Origin: Branchinecta lynchi
Taxonomy: Eukaryota; Arthropoda; Branchiopoda; Anostraca; Branchinectidae
Assembly: GCA_023053575.1 (NCBI GenBank)
Contig: JAKZAP010000020.1
Span: 21,166,764-21,230,763, forward strand
Reading direction: 5' to 3'
Length of the DNA: 64,000 nucleotides
How positions within the stretch are numbered: the first letter of the stretch is position 1; the number at the start of each line of letters is the position of its first letter. The translations under genes were made by a program, and so were the position numbers. The notes beneath the pieces are model-generated. The model made no database searches and was not told the origin of the DNA. It worked only from the letters and a program-made list of their open reading frames with translations. Below, one piece after another: positions 11,886 through 23,400 of this stretch.

Positions 11886-12487
11886 GCACTTGCAATTTCT
11901 GTCCGTCCGTCGGTCTGTCTGTCGGGTCGGTCTGGGTCTTGCCAGTTTGGGCACTTCCATATAAGCTAGGATGATGAAACTTGGGGGACGTTTTCGCATG
12001 GATGGCTGTAGCCCTCGGAGCGGTGTTGAACGGGTTCACCTGTTCCATCCATTCACGCGGAAATGACAAAAAGATCGCAGAATCCACGCGAAAATCTCCG
12101 TCCAGCTCGACTGGAGGTCGACGGGAGCAGAGCCATCCAAGCGAAAACCTCCTCTTGGCAGGCATATCAGGGACTCCAAAAGATTAAGTTGGAAATAGTC
12201 ACTTCCCGATCCAAGCATCTTGGGGGGAGTGGAGGGAGGGGGAATCCGGAATCTTGAGGTATTTATAACCCTTGAACGGGTGATCAGATCTTAATGAAGC
12301 TTGATATAGAAAGATCCCGCGTAGAATCCCGACCGGGTCCGGTGACTTCGGGGGAACCGGAAATCTTGGGAAACGCTTTGAGTGGAGGGATCCGGATGAA
12401 ACTTGGTTGGAAGAGGAAACAAAACAGGAAAGGATTTGGGCACTATGGGGGGGGGGGGGGTCCGGAATTCTGATGATAAATGTTATG
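11886..12487. other. No gene seen
   Basis: GC-richer unique sequence with short ORFs in several frames. No family was recognised. Confidence 0.35.
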
Positions 12488-12637
12488 TTTGACGGTGCAA
12501 AACGGATAAGTCAGCTACATTTTATTAGATTAATTTTCCAGCTTGAGCGGTTTGAGCCTGAAGAGGACCCTTGCCAAGAAGGGTCGAAATATATCTCTAA
12601 TAAAATGTAGCTAACTTATCTGTTTTGCACCGTCAAA
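12488..12637. mobile_element. Family G foldback MITE
   Basis: Arms of about 42 bp (TTTGACGGTGCAAAACGG... and its inverse ending CCGTCAAA) flank a short centre containing GAGGACCCTTGCCAAGAAGG. A second small hairpin around GGCTGAAGGAATAT (12638-12700) follows. Half of another G copy runs to about 12815. Other copies are at 16338 and 22083. Confidence 0.7.
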
Positions 12638-12839
12638 TATGATTGGCAGTCAGCTTCGGCTGAAGGAATATCGATAAATATTCCTTCAGCCCAAGCTGAA
12701 TGTGAATCATATTTGATAGTGCAAAACGGATGCGTCAGCTGAATTTTTTTAGAGCCATATTTCGGCCCTTCTTGGCAAGGGCCCTCTTTCGACTCGAAAG
12801 CCCCTCAAGTTGGAAAAACGAACATGTGGAGTTGTTTGA

Positions 12840-13740
12840 ATTCGCTAGCCGACGTGAAGCCCGGTTGGTGACAAGAAAGTCGTGACACAAATAATGGCGA
12901 CACGAATAACTTTTCTTGTTCTCGCCTGGCCACCATCCGGTAAAGCAAAATCTTAAGATCAGAGCTAAAAATTTGGAGAGCGAAAAACTTTCGACCCGGC
13001 GAACCGTGTTAGAATCTCTAGCCTACGTGAAGTCCGGTCGGAGACGAAAAATTGCTACACAACAAAGGCGACAAGAATAACATATTTCTTCCTCTCGCCT
13101 CGTGACAATCCGGCAAAGCAGTCTAGCCTGTGGCAGAGATGGGCGAATCCGATCACGAAAGGATTCGAATCCGAATCCAGGGCTAGGTACGAATCCGGTT
13201 CCGAATCCACCTTTTCATGCTGAGGATTCGAATACGGAATCGAATCCGGATTCGATTCCGACCTAAACAAAATCACATCATATAATAGGTTATAGTTTAA
13301 AAATCAGAGGTGATAAAGAAGTACTGATGCCTAAGGCAAATAAGACGGTTAACTGGGGATGTAAACCATATTTCAAGGTTTTTATGTGTGGTAGTTCGCA
13401 ACCAGGAACGAATTTAAGCACAAGACCTAAATCACATTGTATAAAAATTGGGAAAAGATTAAAAATTGGAGCGGGTTCGTACGATTCAGGGTCTGGAATC
13501 CGAATCGGAATCCAGCCCGACAAGCAGAAGATTCTAATCCGGATTCGGATTCGCCCATCTCTGGCCTATGGGTCAGAGCCGAACATTTGGCAGCGCGAAA
13601 AAATGGCGAACCGTATTTTAATCGTCAGCTGACCTGACCGGCGATACGAAATTCGCGACACAGATAATGGCGACACAAAATGTTTTTCTTCTTATTCTTC
13701 TTATCGCTTGGCGACCATCCGGTGCAACAAAGTTTTCCGG
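12840..13740. repeat. Three-copy tandem repeat split by a hAT MITE
   Basis: Diverged units beginning near GACGTGAAGCCCGG (12854), ACGTGAAGTCCGG (13024) and CTGACCTGACCGG (13628) each continue to CTCGCC/CGCTTGG...CCATCCGGT. The hAT MITE at 13134-13563 separates units 2 and 3. Confidence 0.5.
13134..13563 (+). mobile_element. Family D hAT-type MITE, copy 1
   Basis: Ends CAGAGATGGGCGAATCC and the inverse GGATTCGCCCATCTCTG, flanked by an 8-bp duplication GCCTGTGG (13126-13133) / GCCTATGG (13564-13571). The CAG start and 8-bp duplication mark a hAT element. Subterminal GGATTCGAATCC-like palindromes are dense. ORFs across it are artefacts of these repeats. Confidence 0.8.
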
Positions 13741-14580
13741 ATGGGAGCCGAAAGTAGAACGATGCAATTCACGCGAAAACTTTCGGCCCGGTGAAACATA
13801 TTTTCACGTGAAATTCGACGTGTGTCAGAACCGACTTTACCCGTGGACGCCACTTGTTAGGTAACAAAGGAAGTTTCATTTCCTGTTCGTCCGAGGTCCC
13901 TCACCCGGCCCAAGGGGTCCCGTCATATACTAGTTGTTTGTTCGAACTTGTTTGACCTTGCGTAGGAACCAGGCATATTTTGGTTAGATAATGCAAACAC
14001 GCGGATGGTCTGTTGTTGGATGTGAACGGTATTGTATAACGGTTAACTTGGATGAAAGACCAGTTTAGTTATGATTAGTATAGTCACACAGGGGGATTAG
14101 GACATTTCTTTAAACAGCTAAACTTGTTGTTGATTTGATTGAATTGTTATTATTGGCCGCACTAGTAACCTCAAGCAGTTGATCATGTATTCGAAGAGTG
14201 CGTCCAAACATTGACTTTTACTTCATCTTTTGCTTCGTACTAGACCACCATCTCACCACATGCCACTTTCCGGCCACATGCCACATTCTGGCCGCATGCC
14301 ACATTCTGGCCACAGGTGCTCGTTTCAGGCACAATACACTCCGTTCATATGTAATAAAGAAATAACTTTGTTTCAGCCAGGCAGATCAACTGCATCATAC
14401 ATTCCTTTCATTTATAATATACATTTATTACAATAACAACTTAATTTTAGCCACACATAGCCTATCGCCACATTATGATCGAGAAGGCAAATAAAAACAT
14501 TTAAAGTATTTGCCGTTATTAGAGGTTTAAAAGGTGAATATCTGACGCTCACAAATATGCCATCGATAACTGTTCACTAA
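13741..14580. other. No gene seen; short 15-bp tandem repeat
   Basis: A small tandem repeat of CACATGCCACATTCTGGC-like units lies at about 14256-14312. The rest holds no recognised feature. Confidence 0.4.
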
Positions 14581-14583
14581 TGA

Positions 14584-14700
14584 GCTATAACCTTAGGATG
14601 GAATTAAGAACCCCGGTATCGCTGAACCATGCAACAAGAGTGACATGCGAGGAGCAAGGGGGCTACAGAAAATAGAAAATCTCGAGGTAGTGCTGTAATT
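14584..14700 (+). repeat. Dispersed repeat, pair with 17960-18080
   Basis: TAGGATGGAATTAAGAACCC and the following 90 bp match TAGGATGGAAATTAGGAACC at about 17969-18080 in the same orientation. The pair is of unknown nature. Confidence 0.45.
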
Positions 14701-14780
14701 GTTCGTTGTTTATGACTCTTTGGTAATTGGTGGAAGGAGAATTTTGAGATTTCGGAAAATAGGGAATGGATTAGTTTTAA

Positions 14781-15152
14781 AGGACCCCTCCCACTATTAT
14801 CCCTTCACCTCACAGTATTTTATAATATTTGAATACTTTAAAACTAGGCTGTGCTGTCAACAGATCACCCACAGATTTTGGCTATTTAAGCCTTTTTCAC
14901 GACCCGTTGACTTGTAGCGAAAACAGGGAAACAATTTACATGATCGGTTATTCTGATGGAAAACCTTCTTGCAGACAGCCGTCGACAGCGTGATAAACAT
15001 AGAGGTTAGCAAAACACGGCAAGTGAGAAAATCAACGTGGTTTTGTTAGAGGGGTTAGAATGTACCTTACGAAATTGGGGTCTCCGGGTTTAGAAATATC
15101 TGCAGTGACTATGGAAGTAGCTTGCATTAGTGTTATAGGTAAGAGAGGTCCT
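14781..15152 (+). mobile_element. Family B2 TTAA-type MITE, full copy
   Basis: 372 bp, ends AGGACC.../...GGTCCT, with an exact TTAA duplication (14777-14780 and 15153-15156). It is the intact reference for the interrupted copy at 8165-10090. Confidence 0.75.
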
Positions 15153-15269
15153 TTAAGCAGATACACCAGATTTTGAGCCCGTCAGTAAATATGGCGAATT
15201 ACCTCATGGAAAACGTGTGAACCAACGGAAGATGTCACCACAGTGGCATGCTGCGGTGGATATGATTGC

Positions 15270-15700
15270 ACACAATTGGCCATATTCCTGTTCAGCGCTT
15301 CCAAGCGGACATTTTTCTGTTAATCCCCCCATGCCTCACCGTCATTATTTGGATCAGACATGGTAAAATAGATCCACAGGTTAGTAAGTGGAAAACCTGT
15401 CATCTGGGTCCCAGGTATTAGAGGTTTTGCATATGATTCAGCAGCCGAAAGTGAAAGTGACCCACTACCCTATGGATTCAACTTTTTACTATGTCTTTAA
15501 CCAACACTTGTGTAGACATAGTAAAAAGTCGAATCCATAGGGTAGTGGGTTGCTTTCCCTTTCTGCTGCTAAAACCTCCATTACCTGGGACACAGATGAC
15601 ATTTTGCCATGTCTGATCCAAGTAATGGCGGTGAGGCATGGGGGGATTAACAGAAACTAGTCCGCTTGGAAGCGCTGAACAGGAATATGGCCAATTAGGA
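15270..15700. mobile_element. Family H large palindrome / foldback element
   Basis: Arms of roughly 200 bp: AATTGGCCATATTCCTGTTC at the left meets its inverse GAACAGGAATATGGCCAATT at the right. The centre is flanked by GACATAGTAAAAAGTC and its inverse. The left arm carries about 30 extra bases. No ORF. Confidence 0.75.
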
Positions 15701-16337
15701 TTTGAACTCGCTTATAGACACCAAGAGCCGCCATCTTAGATTGGAACAATGCAATACACAGGACGTACCCAGACAAAGTGCAAATTCAGATTGAGAAATG
15801 GCCATATCCACTTCCGTTTTCCAACAGTTTGCGAAAGAAATAAATTACCCAGGGAATGCAATTATTCATTCGTTATCGCGAAGCAGCACTCGTACAGAGG
15901 TTTCTAACGGTATTCTTATCAGTGTTAGACTTCCTGTTCAGAATTTGGGCATTTCTTATGACACAGAAGCGCACCTGCACAGTAGAATCTAGGGTCAAAG
16001 GTTCTAATAGCTGAAAAACATGTCAATATGTCGGATAGACTTGATTGATTTCACATCGTTTGTTTGTATCCTCCAGTAAAAAAAAAATCACGCATGTTTC
16101 ATAAAACATTAAATTTTAGTTACTTCAACGTAAAAAAATATATACTGATATCCAGATGACTATACACTTAAAGGACATGTATTCTTTGAGCCCAAGCTGA
16201 CTTTGAAACATTGTTTGAACACATGTTGGTAGTTAGGATACTAATTCATTGTGCTCCGGTAGTATTTCCATTCTCGTTCTTGAGGTTCTGTGTATCCTAT
16301 CTCTCCTATTGGCATCACACTGATTATCACGCTTTGT
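15701..16337. other. No gene seen
   Basis: No motif. AGGACATG follows a TTAA at 16168-16171, and AGGTGTCCT precedes the TTAA at 16780-16783. The segment between could be a diverged TTAA-type element that received the Family G copy, but only 6 terminal bases match. Confidence 0.3.
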
Positions 16338-16523
16338 ATTTGATAGTGCAAAACGGATACGTCAGCTGAATTTTCAGCCGCTCAAGTTCGAAAAAAGTCG
16401 TTTCCCACAAGTTCTTTATTTCCAACTTAAGCGGCTTAGAGCCTGAAGAGGGCCCTTGCCAAGAAGGGCCGAAATATAGCTCTAATAAAATTCAGCTGAC
16501 GTATCCGTTTTGCACTATCAAAT
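16338..16523. mobile_element. Family G foldback MITE, copy 2
   Basis: Arms TTTGATAGTGCAAAACGG / CCGTTTTGCACTATCAAA with GCCCTTGCCAAGAAGGGC in the centre, followed by the family's GGGCTGAAGGAATATTT tail. Confidence 0.7.
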
Positions 16524-16783
16524 ATGATTCGCAGTTAGCATGGGCTGAAGGAATATTTATCACGCTTTCCACGTTAGTTCTCTGTAGATGACGTAGTAGG
16601 CTCCCGATAAGTGTTTCCGGGAAGCTTCTTGGTCAGATGACCGGCTGAGCAAATTTGCTACGTCTAATCCAAGGAAAGGGACATTGACAGATTTTAAAAA
16701 CATCCGAAGTGTTGTGTAATTTGATGTAAAACTATCTGGGAATACCTTAGCTGAAACACTGTGTAGTGCGAGGTGTCCTTTAA

Positions 16784-17445
16784 AGTTCAATGGGCACATC
16801 AAACTAGTCCAATCCCACTCTGTAACAACCTAGGAACAATGCTTACCCCCTAGCTCAGCAGCTTTTCCAACAGTTTCCTCTCTGTGATATTTCAAAGCGT
16901 AATTTTTTGGGACAGTACATGCTCAGTTTACTAGCTTGGACAAATATAAAAGTGATGCTTCTTATAACGCTTAGTAGATCTTTATTTTATGCATAAATCA
17001 GCTTGTATAATTCAGATCTGAACAGGCTATTTGTTTTTGAATAATTTTTGTAGCTATGTTATTTTTTATAAACTTATTGCATATTCTGGTACATTTTATA
17101 AAGCAAGTCAATCAAGCTTCACAACACTATTCCACAAAGAAAAACTTTTAATAGTCACATTAAAACACGGAACTTCTGATGAAACACTAGAACAACTGCA
17201 TCTGCGGCTTGACTTTGGCGACATCTCAAATATATCCTTTTCTATCAAGCATTGCTGGGAGTTTTTTAATTTCCTGCCATGATATCCCAGCTCCTAAGAT
17301 TTGGATCGCCGAAATGCCAGAGAGGTAAAGACAAGTGGATAACAAGAAAACGGCCTATTTTCGTAGCGCCTTCTAAAGGAAGTCGGAAATGTTTATTTGT
17401 GAAGCATGTAATACGACATAAAGCATTAGAAGTGTCCATTGTGCT
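16784..17445 (+). mobile_element. Family F TTAA-type MITE, copy 2
   Basis: 662 bp with exact flanking TTAA (16780-16783 and 17446-17449), ends AGTTCAATGGGCAC / AGTGTCCATTGTGCT. Direct-orientation partner of 7018-7687. No transposase. Confidence 0.7.
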
Positions 17446-17449
17446 TTAA

Positions 17450-18577
17450 AAACTACTTCACCACCGGTCACTCGCAGTGTAAAAAAGAAATACGAAGCAT
17501 TCGCAATTATTAATTGTTTAAAAGGACATGTTTACAACCAAGAACGAATAATCAGATAGAACCTCTGTCTTTGGTACCATGCAGCGACTATGAATACCCC
17601 GACAAAATCGAGCGGAAATATAAGTATTTATTGTATCATTTTACCCGTCTATTCTACTTACGTCTTAGACGTTGCTCATCACAGAGAAAGAAAATGCAGG
17701 AGGCGTACTCCGCGTAATGACCCGCTCTTGAGCACGTCCAAAGAACCAATCAGCTTTGTCTTCTAGCTAATGTAGAGGTAACGAAACGTGTTGTGGCGCG
17801 AAGCTAGTAACCTCCGCTGGTTCACAGCGGAAAAGGTGCGGGGAAATACTCGACTCGGCAACGTCATAGTACCGAGATAGGGAGACGGAGGTTATATCTG
17901 ATTATTTGTTCTTGATAAAACCCATGGATAATTCATTTCTGATTTATTTATAAACTATCTATTAACGTTAGGATGGAAATTAGGAACCCCGGTGTCGAGG
18001 AACCAGGGTGACTGAACAAGAGTGACAGGCGATGATCAGGGGCTACAAACAATTGGAAATCCGACGGTAGTGAATTAATATGTAATTTTGGTCATTATTG
18101 ATGCATATTTAGAAAATAAAATACGACTGATCTGCGGTTAAGGCCCGAGGTTCGGCCGTAGTAGGGGTAGCGCCGGGCGAGGACAGATGGCTGGTCGACG
18201 GGAAGCATGGCAGGATTTGAGTGTCCGGAACTTCGCTGATCAATGCAATTTCTCTAGGTCACAGACACGAAATAAAAATTTCACCATATGGTAATTTTGA
18301 ATGTAAGGTTTGAAGCCAAGCTGAGCTCTGTGGAAGGTTTTGTTCAAAGTGCTTGCAAATTATTGGTGGATTTTTGGAGTTGGCCGTTTGCTGGGTGAAA
18401 GCTTCTGCATTTTCTCAGGTGGATGACTATATAATACAATCACTAAACTGTAAATATACAAAGATTTCAGAATTGCAAATGATCACAGATTTGTACATAT
18501 ACACTTTGAACACGTACATTTTATCTCTCGTTATTTTACTTTTGTCTGCATGTCGTTCAATCCGCATCGTTCTTCTA
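17450..18577. other. No gene seen
   Basis: Holds the second copy of the 14584-14700 repeat (about 17960-18080). A GTAAGGTTTGAAGCCAAGCTGA word at 18302 recurs near 31099. No coding signal. Confidence 0.4.
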
Positions 18578-18579
18578 GT

Positions 18580-19856
18580 TTTTGGGATCCCAAAACGTAA
18601 GTGGAGGGATACCTATGACATCGCAAAAGTTGTCCGTCTGTCCGTCCGTCCGTCTGTAAGCACGATAACTCTCGAAGGGAATGAGATATTTTGATGAAAC
18701 TTGGTGAGAAGGTTCGTTGGGTCGTCGGACCAGTCAAGTTCGTAGATGGGCTTTGTAGCTCTACATTTAGGGGTGGGGGAGGGGATTGAAATTAAGGGAC
18801 AAACAAAATATTTTGAAACAGTTAATGTGATAGTCGATTATGGGGTAAGAAGACATGCTGAACACGATGGTGAAAACCATTTTGTCATCGGACAAGTATT
18901 TCGTCCGGAATCCGGCCCAAACCGGAAAGTTTGTTGAAAGTAAAAGTTTTATTTGAAATTGATTAGATGTTCGATTTAGGGGTAGGAAGACATGCTGAAG
19001 ACGATGGTGAAAATTATTTTCTCGACGGACAAGTATTTCGTCCGGAATCCGGCCCAAACCGGAAAGTTTGTTGAAAGAAAAAGTTTTATTTGAAGTTGAT
19101 TAAATGTTCGATTTAGAGGAAGGGAGACATGCTGAAGACGATGGTGAAAACTATTTTCTCGACGGACAAGTATTTCGACCGGAATCCGGCCCAAACCGGA
19201 AAGTTTGTCAAAATTAAAAGTTTAATTTGGAGTTGATTGGATGTTCGATTTAGGGCAAGAAGACATGCTGAACACTTATGTGAAAACAAGTTTTTACCCG
19301 GACATGTAGTTCGTCCGGAATCCGGCCAAAACCGGAAAACTGTTGGAAGTCAAAGTTTTATTTCTAGTTGATTAGATAAGCGATTTAGGGGTAAGAAGAG
19401 ATGCTGAGTCCCTGTGTGACAATCGTATTTTACCCGGACATATAGTTCGACCGGAATCCGGCTGGAATCGGAAAATTTGTTATAAGCTAAATTTCTATTT
19501 GAAGTTGATTAGATGTTCATTACTGGGGAAAGAAGATACCCTGATTTCGTCTTTGAGCTTTCTTTTTTCGCCGGACAAGTAGTTCTGGAGTTCGGCCGGA
19601 ACCGGGAAATTGGCAGAAGTGGCAGGAAGTTTTCGTCAAAACAGATAGGACTTATAGGGGTAAACACACATGCTGAATCCAAATCTGAACTTGGTTTTCT
19701 CAGGTGATTAGCTATTTGGCCTTAATCTGTTTCTGAATTTTAATTGTAAAAATGTTCAAGGAGTCTGGCGAAGACTGGATCTGTCTAAGACAAGACCCAG
19801 TTGTCTGGATCAGATATTGAATTTTTGGGATCCCATCGAAACCTTTGGTCTTGTTA
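18580..19856 (+). mobile_element. Family A repeat, 6 internal units
   Basis: Inverted partner of 8358-9820. It runs from TTTTTGGGATCCCAAAACG to GGGATCCCATCGAAACCTTT, with six 137-bp-type units (about 18904, 19041, 19178, 19316, 19452 and 19585) and only a short GTCC microsatellite. It is shorter than the other copy by one unit and the microsatellite expansion. Confidence 0.75.
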
Positions 19857-19949
19857 TCTCGGTTTTTATTTACATATCGTTGTATTATTTGTTGCTTCCG
19901 CATCGTTTTCCTGTTGTTATTGTGGTAGATTTTATGATTTAGTTTTGTT

Positions 19950-20016
19950 TTTCGCTAAGGACGGTTTGCCGGATGTGCAACTGAAATGTTTATTGATTGA
20001 TTGAAAAAAAAAAAAA
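19950..20016 (+). mobile_element. LINE/SINE 3' tail remnant
   Basis: GTTTGCCGGATGTGCAAC followed by a TTGA repeat and an A-run, as left at a retroposon 3' end. Too short to classify. Confidence 0.35.
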
Positions 20017-20190
20017 GAAAAACAAATATACTAAATTTTTATTTATCCCTCGCACATCATCTTAGAGGGGTAACAAGCTGACCAAGGTAAAACCCCGAAA
20101 ATCTCATTTTTCTATTTTTATGCCGATCACTAGGAAATCAAGTCACCCGATATGACATTACTTCTGAGCATAGAACTATCGCTTGAACTG

Positions 20191-20497
20191 ATGGTGGGTT
20201 TACACGCTGCGTACAATCCGAGCGTATTTTCGAAAATGAGCGTATTTTAGGCTCGTATTTGGGCTTGAAAAGATCTCTAGCAATACGGACGTATTTATAT
20301 AACAAAACGGACCAATTTCTCTAACCAATTGTTCGTTTCGAGTGTTTTATTTTTGTTTTGTTTTTTATGGTTTTCAAAAACCGTTAAATAAAAGAAATTG
20401 AAATTGAATTGAATACGTCCGTATTGCTAGAGATCTTTTCAAGCCCAAATACGCCCGTAAAATACGCTCGGATTTACGCAGCGTGTAAACGTACCAT
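20191..20497. mobile_element. Family I MITE with about 100-bp TIRs
   Basis: Ends GTTTACACGCTGCGTA and the inverse TACGCAGCGTGTAAAC. The arms continue through GAGCGTATTTT, TTGGGCTTGAAAAGATC and CAATACGGACGTATT. The centre has a poly-T/AATTGAA stretch. No ORF. Confidence 0.75.
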
Positions 20498-20639
20498 GAT
20501 TACTACGATGGAGCTACGATGTGCATGTTTTACAGCAGGGATATGACCTTACGTCGGACTGTGCCATTCCCATCCACTTACTGTCACAGTCGTTACTATC
20601 CAAAATGTTTAGGGGGAGGGGGGGTATTTACCTACTGGT

Positions 20640-20880
20640 TGGTCATTTGTACCGACTGTTTTTGCATAAAACAACGACTGGTTTCAAGAAAAAAAAAACG
20701 AGTTTTGACAAAAATTGACTGATTTTCAGAAAAACCGACTGTTTTCATGAAAACTGTTTTTTACGGAAAACTGTGGCGCTTCCCGCGTCGCGTCGAGTTG
20801 GCCACTTTTAACAACTGGCCGACAAAGTTGGGGGGGGGCGTCCTCCCTCCCCACATGCCTGACGCCCCTGCTTACTGTGA
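20640..20880 (+). repeat. Family E repeat copy
   Basis: Spaced AAAACCGACTGTTTT-like blocks, then TTCCCGCGTCGCGTCGAG and the G-run/C-run end followed by CCTGACGCCCCTG. Confidence 0.55.
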
Positions 20881-21003
20881 CAAAAGTCAACTTAATTACG
20901 AGTCGGCCAAAGCAGTTGTGAGTAAGGGCTCCTAAGAACACCTGAATGAGTGTTTGGGCCTTCGTTTTATCAATTGACCCAAAATTCCACGGGACAGCGT
21001 TAA

Positions 21004-21444
21004 AGAAAACCTGAATGAAGAGAACCAAGTATCATCCCTATCTGTACGACTTCCGTTAACATTGCCTGCAGAAAACCCAATCCAAATACGAAATAGGGTT
21101 TCCAAGCTATGATTTTTGCTCCATCTTGCATCTGTCCTTATTTCAGTACCGAACAATTTTAGAAATGAACAAATATCTCCAATCAATCCTTCTTCTGGAA
21201 TATTTTTTTAACCAGTTAAGCCCAAACGCATATCTAGAAGAAATTCCAATACGATCCGGCCAGCGCCGTACAAGATTTGAATGAATTGCGCTTTTTGTCT
21301 TGGAGTCAGCATGTGCAAACCTCCAGAAACGAACATCCCTATTTTGAAAACGTCACGTTCAGGAGAAGAATGCTCTACGTGGCCATGTCTGTAAATGCAT
21401 TCTTCATGGTGTGTTCAAGTATGGTTTCATTGTTCAGGTGTCCG
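21004..21444 (+). mobile_element. Family B1 TTAA-type MITE, copy 2
   Basis: 441 bp with TTAA at 21000-21003 and 21445-21448. Close to the copy at 10701-11140 over its length. The short ORFs in both copies do not agree in frame, so it is non-coding. It ends only 76 bp before KLF exon 2. Confidence 0.75.
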
Positions 21445-21520
21445 TTAACTAACGTTCAAAGAAGCATCCCTATACTCTAGTTCCCGTACACCGCCAAACT
21501 AATTTGGTCCTTTCTTGCAG

Positions 21521-21928
21521 AACGAAGAACCTTTTCTTCCCGAGATCCTCTTCCCCGACAGCCTGGACCTGGACTTTCCCCTCTGCGAACCCGACGACAC
21601 CGGACTCGGATGGATGGCTGAAATCGACATCACCCCCCTCTGTGAAACCCCACCCTTCACCCCTCCAGCCTACCATGAGAAGCAAGTAGAAGCCACTGAA
21701 GACCTGCTAAATCACTTGATAAAACCCCTAGATCCAAGTGTGTATCTTTCAGAAGGGTATTGGGACCCGGGCTTAGAGCCAGAGAATCCGCCAGAGTTAT
21801 ACAGTTTTGAATATGTTTATGAGGACCAGGACAGATGGCGACACTCTCAAATGCCCTCAGAACAGTATTTTGACACGCAGCCGGAGTTTCACCTAGCAGC
21901 TCACGATTACACGACGCGAAGATATACG
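21521..21928 (+). CDS. KLF exon 2: acidic N-terminal region
   Basis: Codes for residues 2-137 of the predicted KLF protein. The acceptor is TCCTTTCTTGCAG, the donor is ACG|GTAAGA, and both borders are phase 0. The product is acidic and proline-rich (DSLDLDFPLCEPDD, then ETPPFTPPAYHEKQ and DPGLEPENPPELYSFEYVYED). This fits the transactivation region that precedes the fingers in KLF proteins, though this part of the family is poorly conserved and does not fix the subtype. The frame stays open beyond the donor for about 50 codons, but that part loses coding character. Confidence 0.7.
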
Positions 21929-22082
21929 GTAAGAGAAAAACTTATAATATTAGCCTACTGTTTAGTAGAGCGTCAAGTACTTGTAACGAGCCGTTGTTCG
22001 GGATTGTCGGCCAAACCCCATTCCAAAAGGGTTCTCACTTCGACACATTGCCAGGATTGTAAAATTGATCTTCTAGTAAATT

Positions 22083-22400
22083 AGACGGTGCAAAACGTGT
22101 AAGTCAGCTACATTTTATTCGAGCTGTATTTCGGCCCTTCTTGGCAAGGGTCATCTTCAGGCTGAAGCCGCTCAAGCTGGAAAAGTAACTTGTGGAAAAA
22201 CAGTTAAAGATTCTTCCTTAAAGATCTGATTTTGTGAACTTCTTCTCTGAAAGTGGGTTGGAGTTCAATTTGGCATGAGCCTGAAGAGGACCCTTGCCAA
22301 GAAGAGCCGAAACATAGCTCGAATAAAATGTAGACTTATCCGTTTTGCACCGTAAAATATGATTCGCTTTCAGCTTGGGCTGAAGGAACATCTATGATCT
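22083..22400. mobile_element. Family G foldback MITE, copy 3
   Basis: Begins GACGGTGCAAAACG and GTCAGCTACATTTTATT. The inverse arm ends TTTTGCACCGT near 22353, followed by the TTGGGCTGAAGGAACAT tail. The centre is longer than in the other copies. Confidence 0.65.
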
Positions 22401-22455
22401 TCTAGGATTCTTATCACCCCTGCTAAAATTGTCTTACTTTGCACATTAGAGCGCA

Positions 22456-22930
22456 TTCAGATTCAAATTCAAATTCACTTTATTAATCCAAAAACTCTTC
22501 ATTGCGAAAAATAGCATAGGAAAATGTCAACAATATACTAAAAACTTCATGCAATATACAATTTTGGTACAATTTTGGCTAATATTATATACAATTTGTT
22601 TCTGTTACAATAATATTCAATCATCGGGTCAACTACTTATGACTACGTGTAGAAACAACACACTAAAATCACTATTAATAAAACAAATATAAACTTGGTC
22701 CCGTCACAACTGATAAAAATAACAACAATATAATCAAACAGAGTTAAAATGGCGAATAAAATATGGCGCAAAAGATTTCAGATATCGCTCAGATGATTGA
22801 GATGGAGGGAGCTTCAGCTGGGGTTTACTAGCAAGTTTAGCCGCTCTTCTTGTGGCCCTTACGTCTTCCCGCTCTATGAAATCCGGTAGTATGTCCCTGT
22901 GATCATCGAAGTTTAGCATAAGGTCCATGA
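22456..22930 (-). mobile_element. LINE 3' end, minus strand
   Basis: AGATTCAAATTCAAATTCACTTTATT at 22460 is, on the minus strand, an AATAAAG end with a GAATTT-type tail. Upstream on that strand lies a 64-codon ORF (22928-22734) without clear motifs. It is probably the 3' part of a truncated retrotransposon. Confidence 0.4.
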
Positions 22931-23400
22931 TGGATCTGTTGGGCTTCGGTTACTGTTGGATTTGGATGCCTGGTCGGATGGTGTGCTGTTGTCGGGCTCG
23001 CTTATAATTTCTATTTTGAGGATTGACTCAACAGGATTTATAATCCCATTGGCATTTGAATAGTTTGGATGAATAGAGGTATAGGGTAGTGAGAGACGTC
23101 AGCACGGCGTTTCCTGGTTGAAAAATGCGAAGGAACTACTGGGCTCTGCAACAGCTCACCTCAGGTACTAAGTGGGTTTTTTGACAATATCGAAGTAAAA
23201 TCTTCATAGTTTATGGAGGACGTGATTCCTCAAAAGTGCCCGTGATAGATAAGGGGGTCTGGGTCCTATTCTCATTCAGCATTTGCCGTGAGCACATCTA
23301 GTGAAATATTGCCTCATGCTTTACCCTTGGACTGTTTTCTGGTGACGTTGATTTTGGCTCCGCCCACGGACTTTTCTCCTTCGGATCATTTCACTGCGGA

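Noticed and set aside
13055..13637. ORFs rich in Ser-Asp-Pro-Asn
   Set aside because: They arise from GGATTCGAATCC repeats of the family D MITE. The same spurious frames appear at 28808 and 49730.
8358..19856. An 11.5-kb transposon with Family A copies as its terminal inverted repeats
   Set aside because: Family A occurs alone at 31637 and at the window start. The left copy is demonstrably inserted in a B2 MITE, and nothing coding lies between the copies. Two separate insertions explain it better.
21929..22084. Extension of the KLF exon 2 frame past 21928
   Set aside because: A GTAAGA donor at 21929 joins in phase with the finger exon at 29807. The extended part loses coding character and runs into a Family G MITE.
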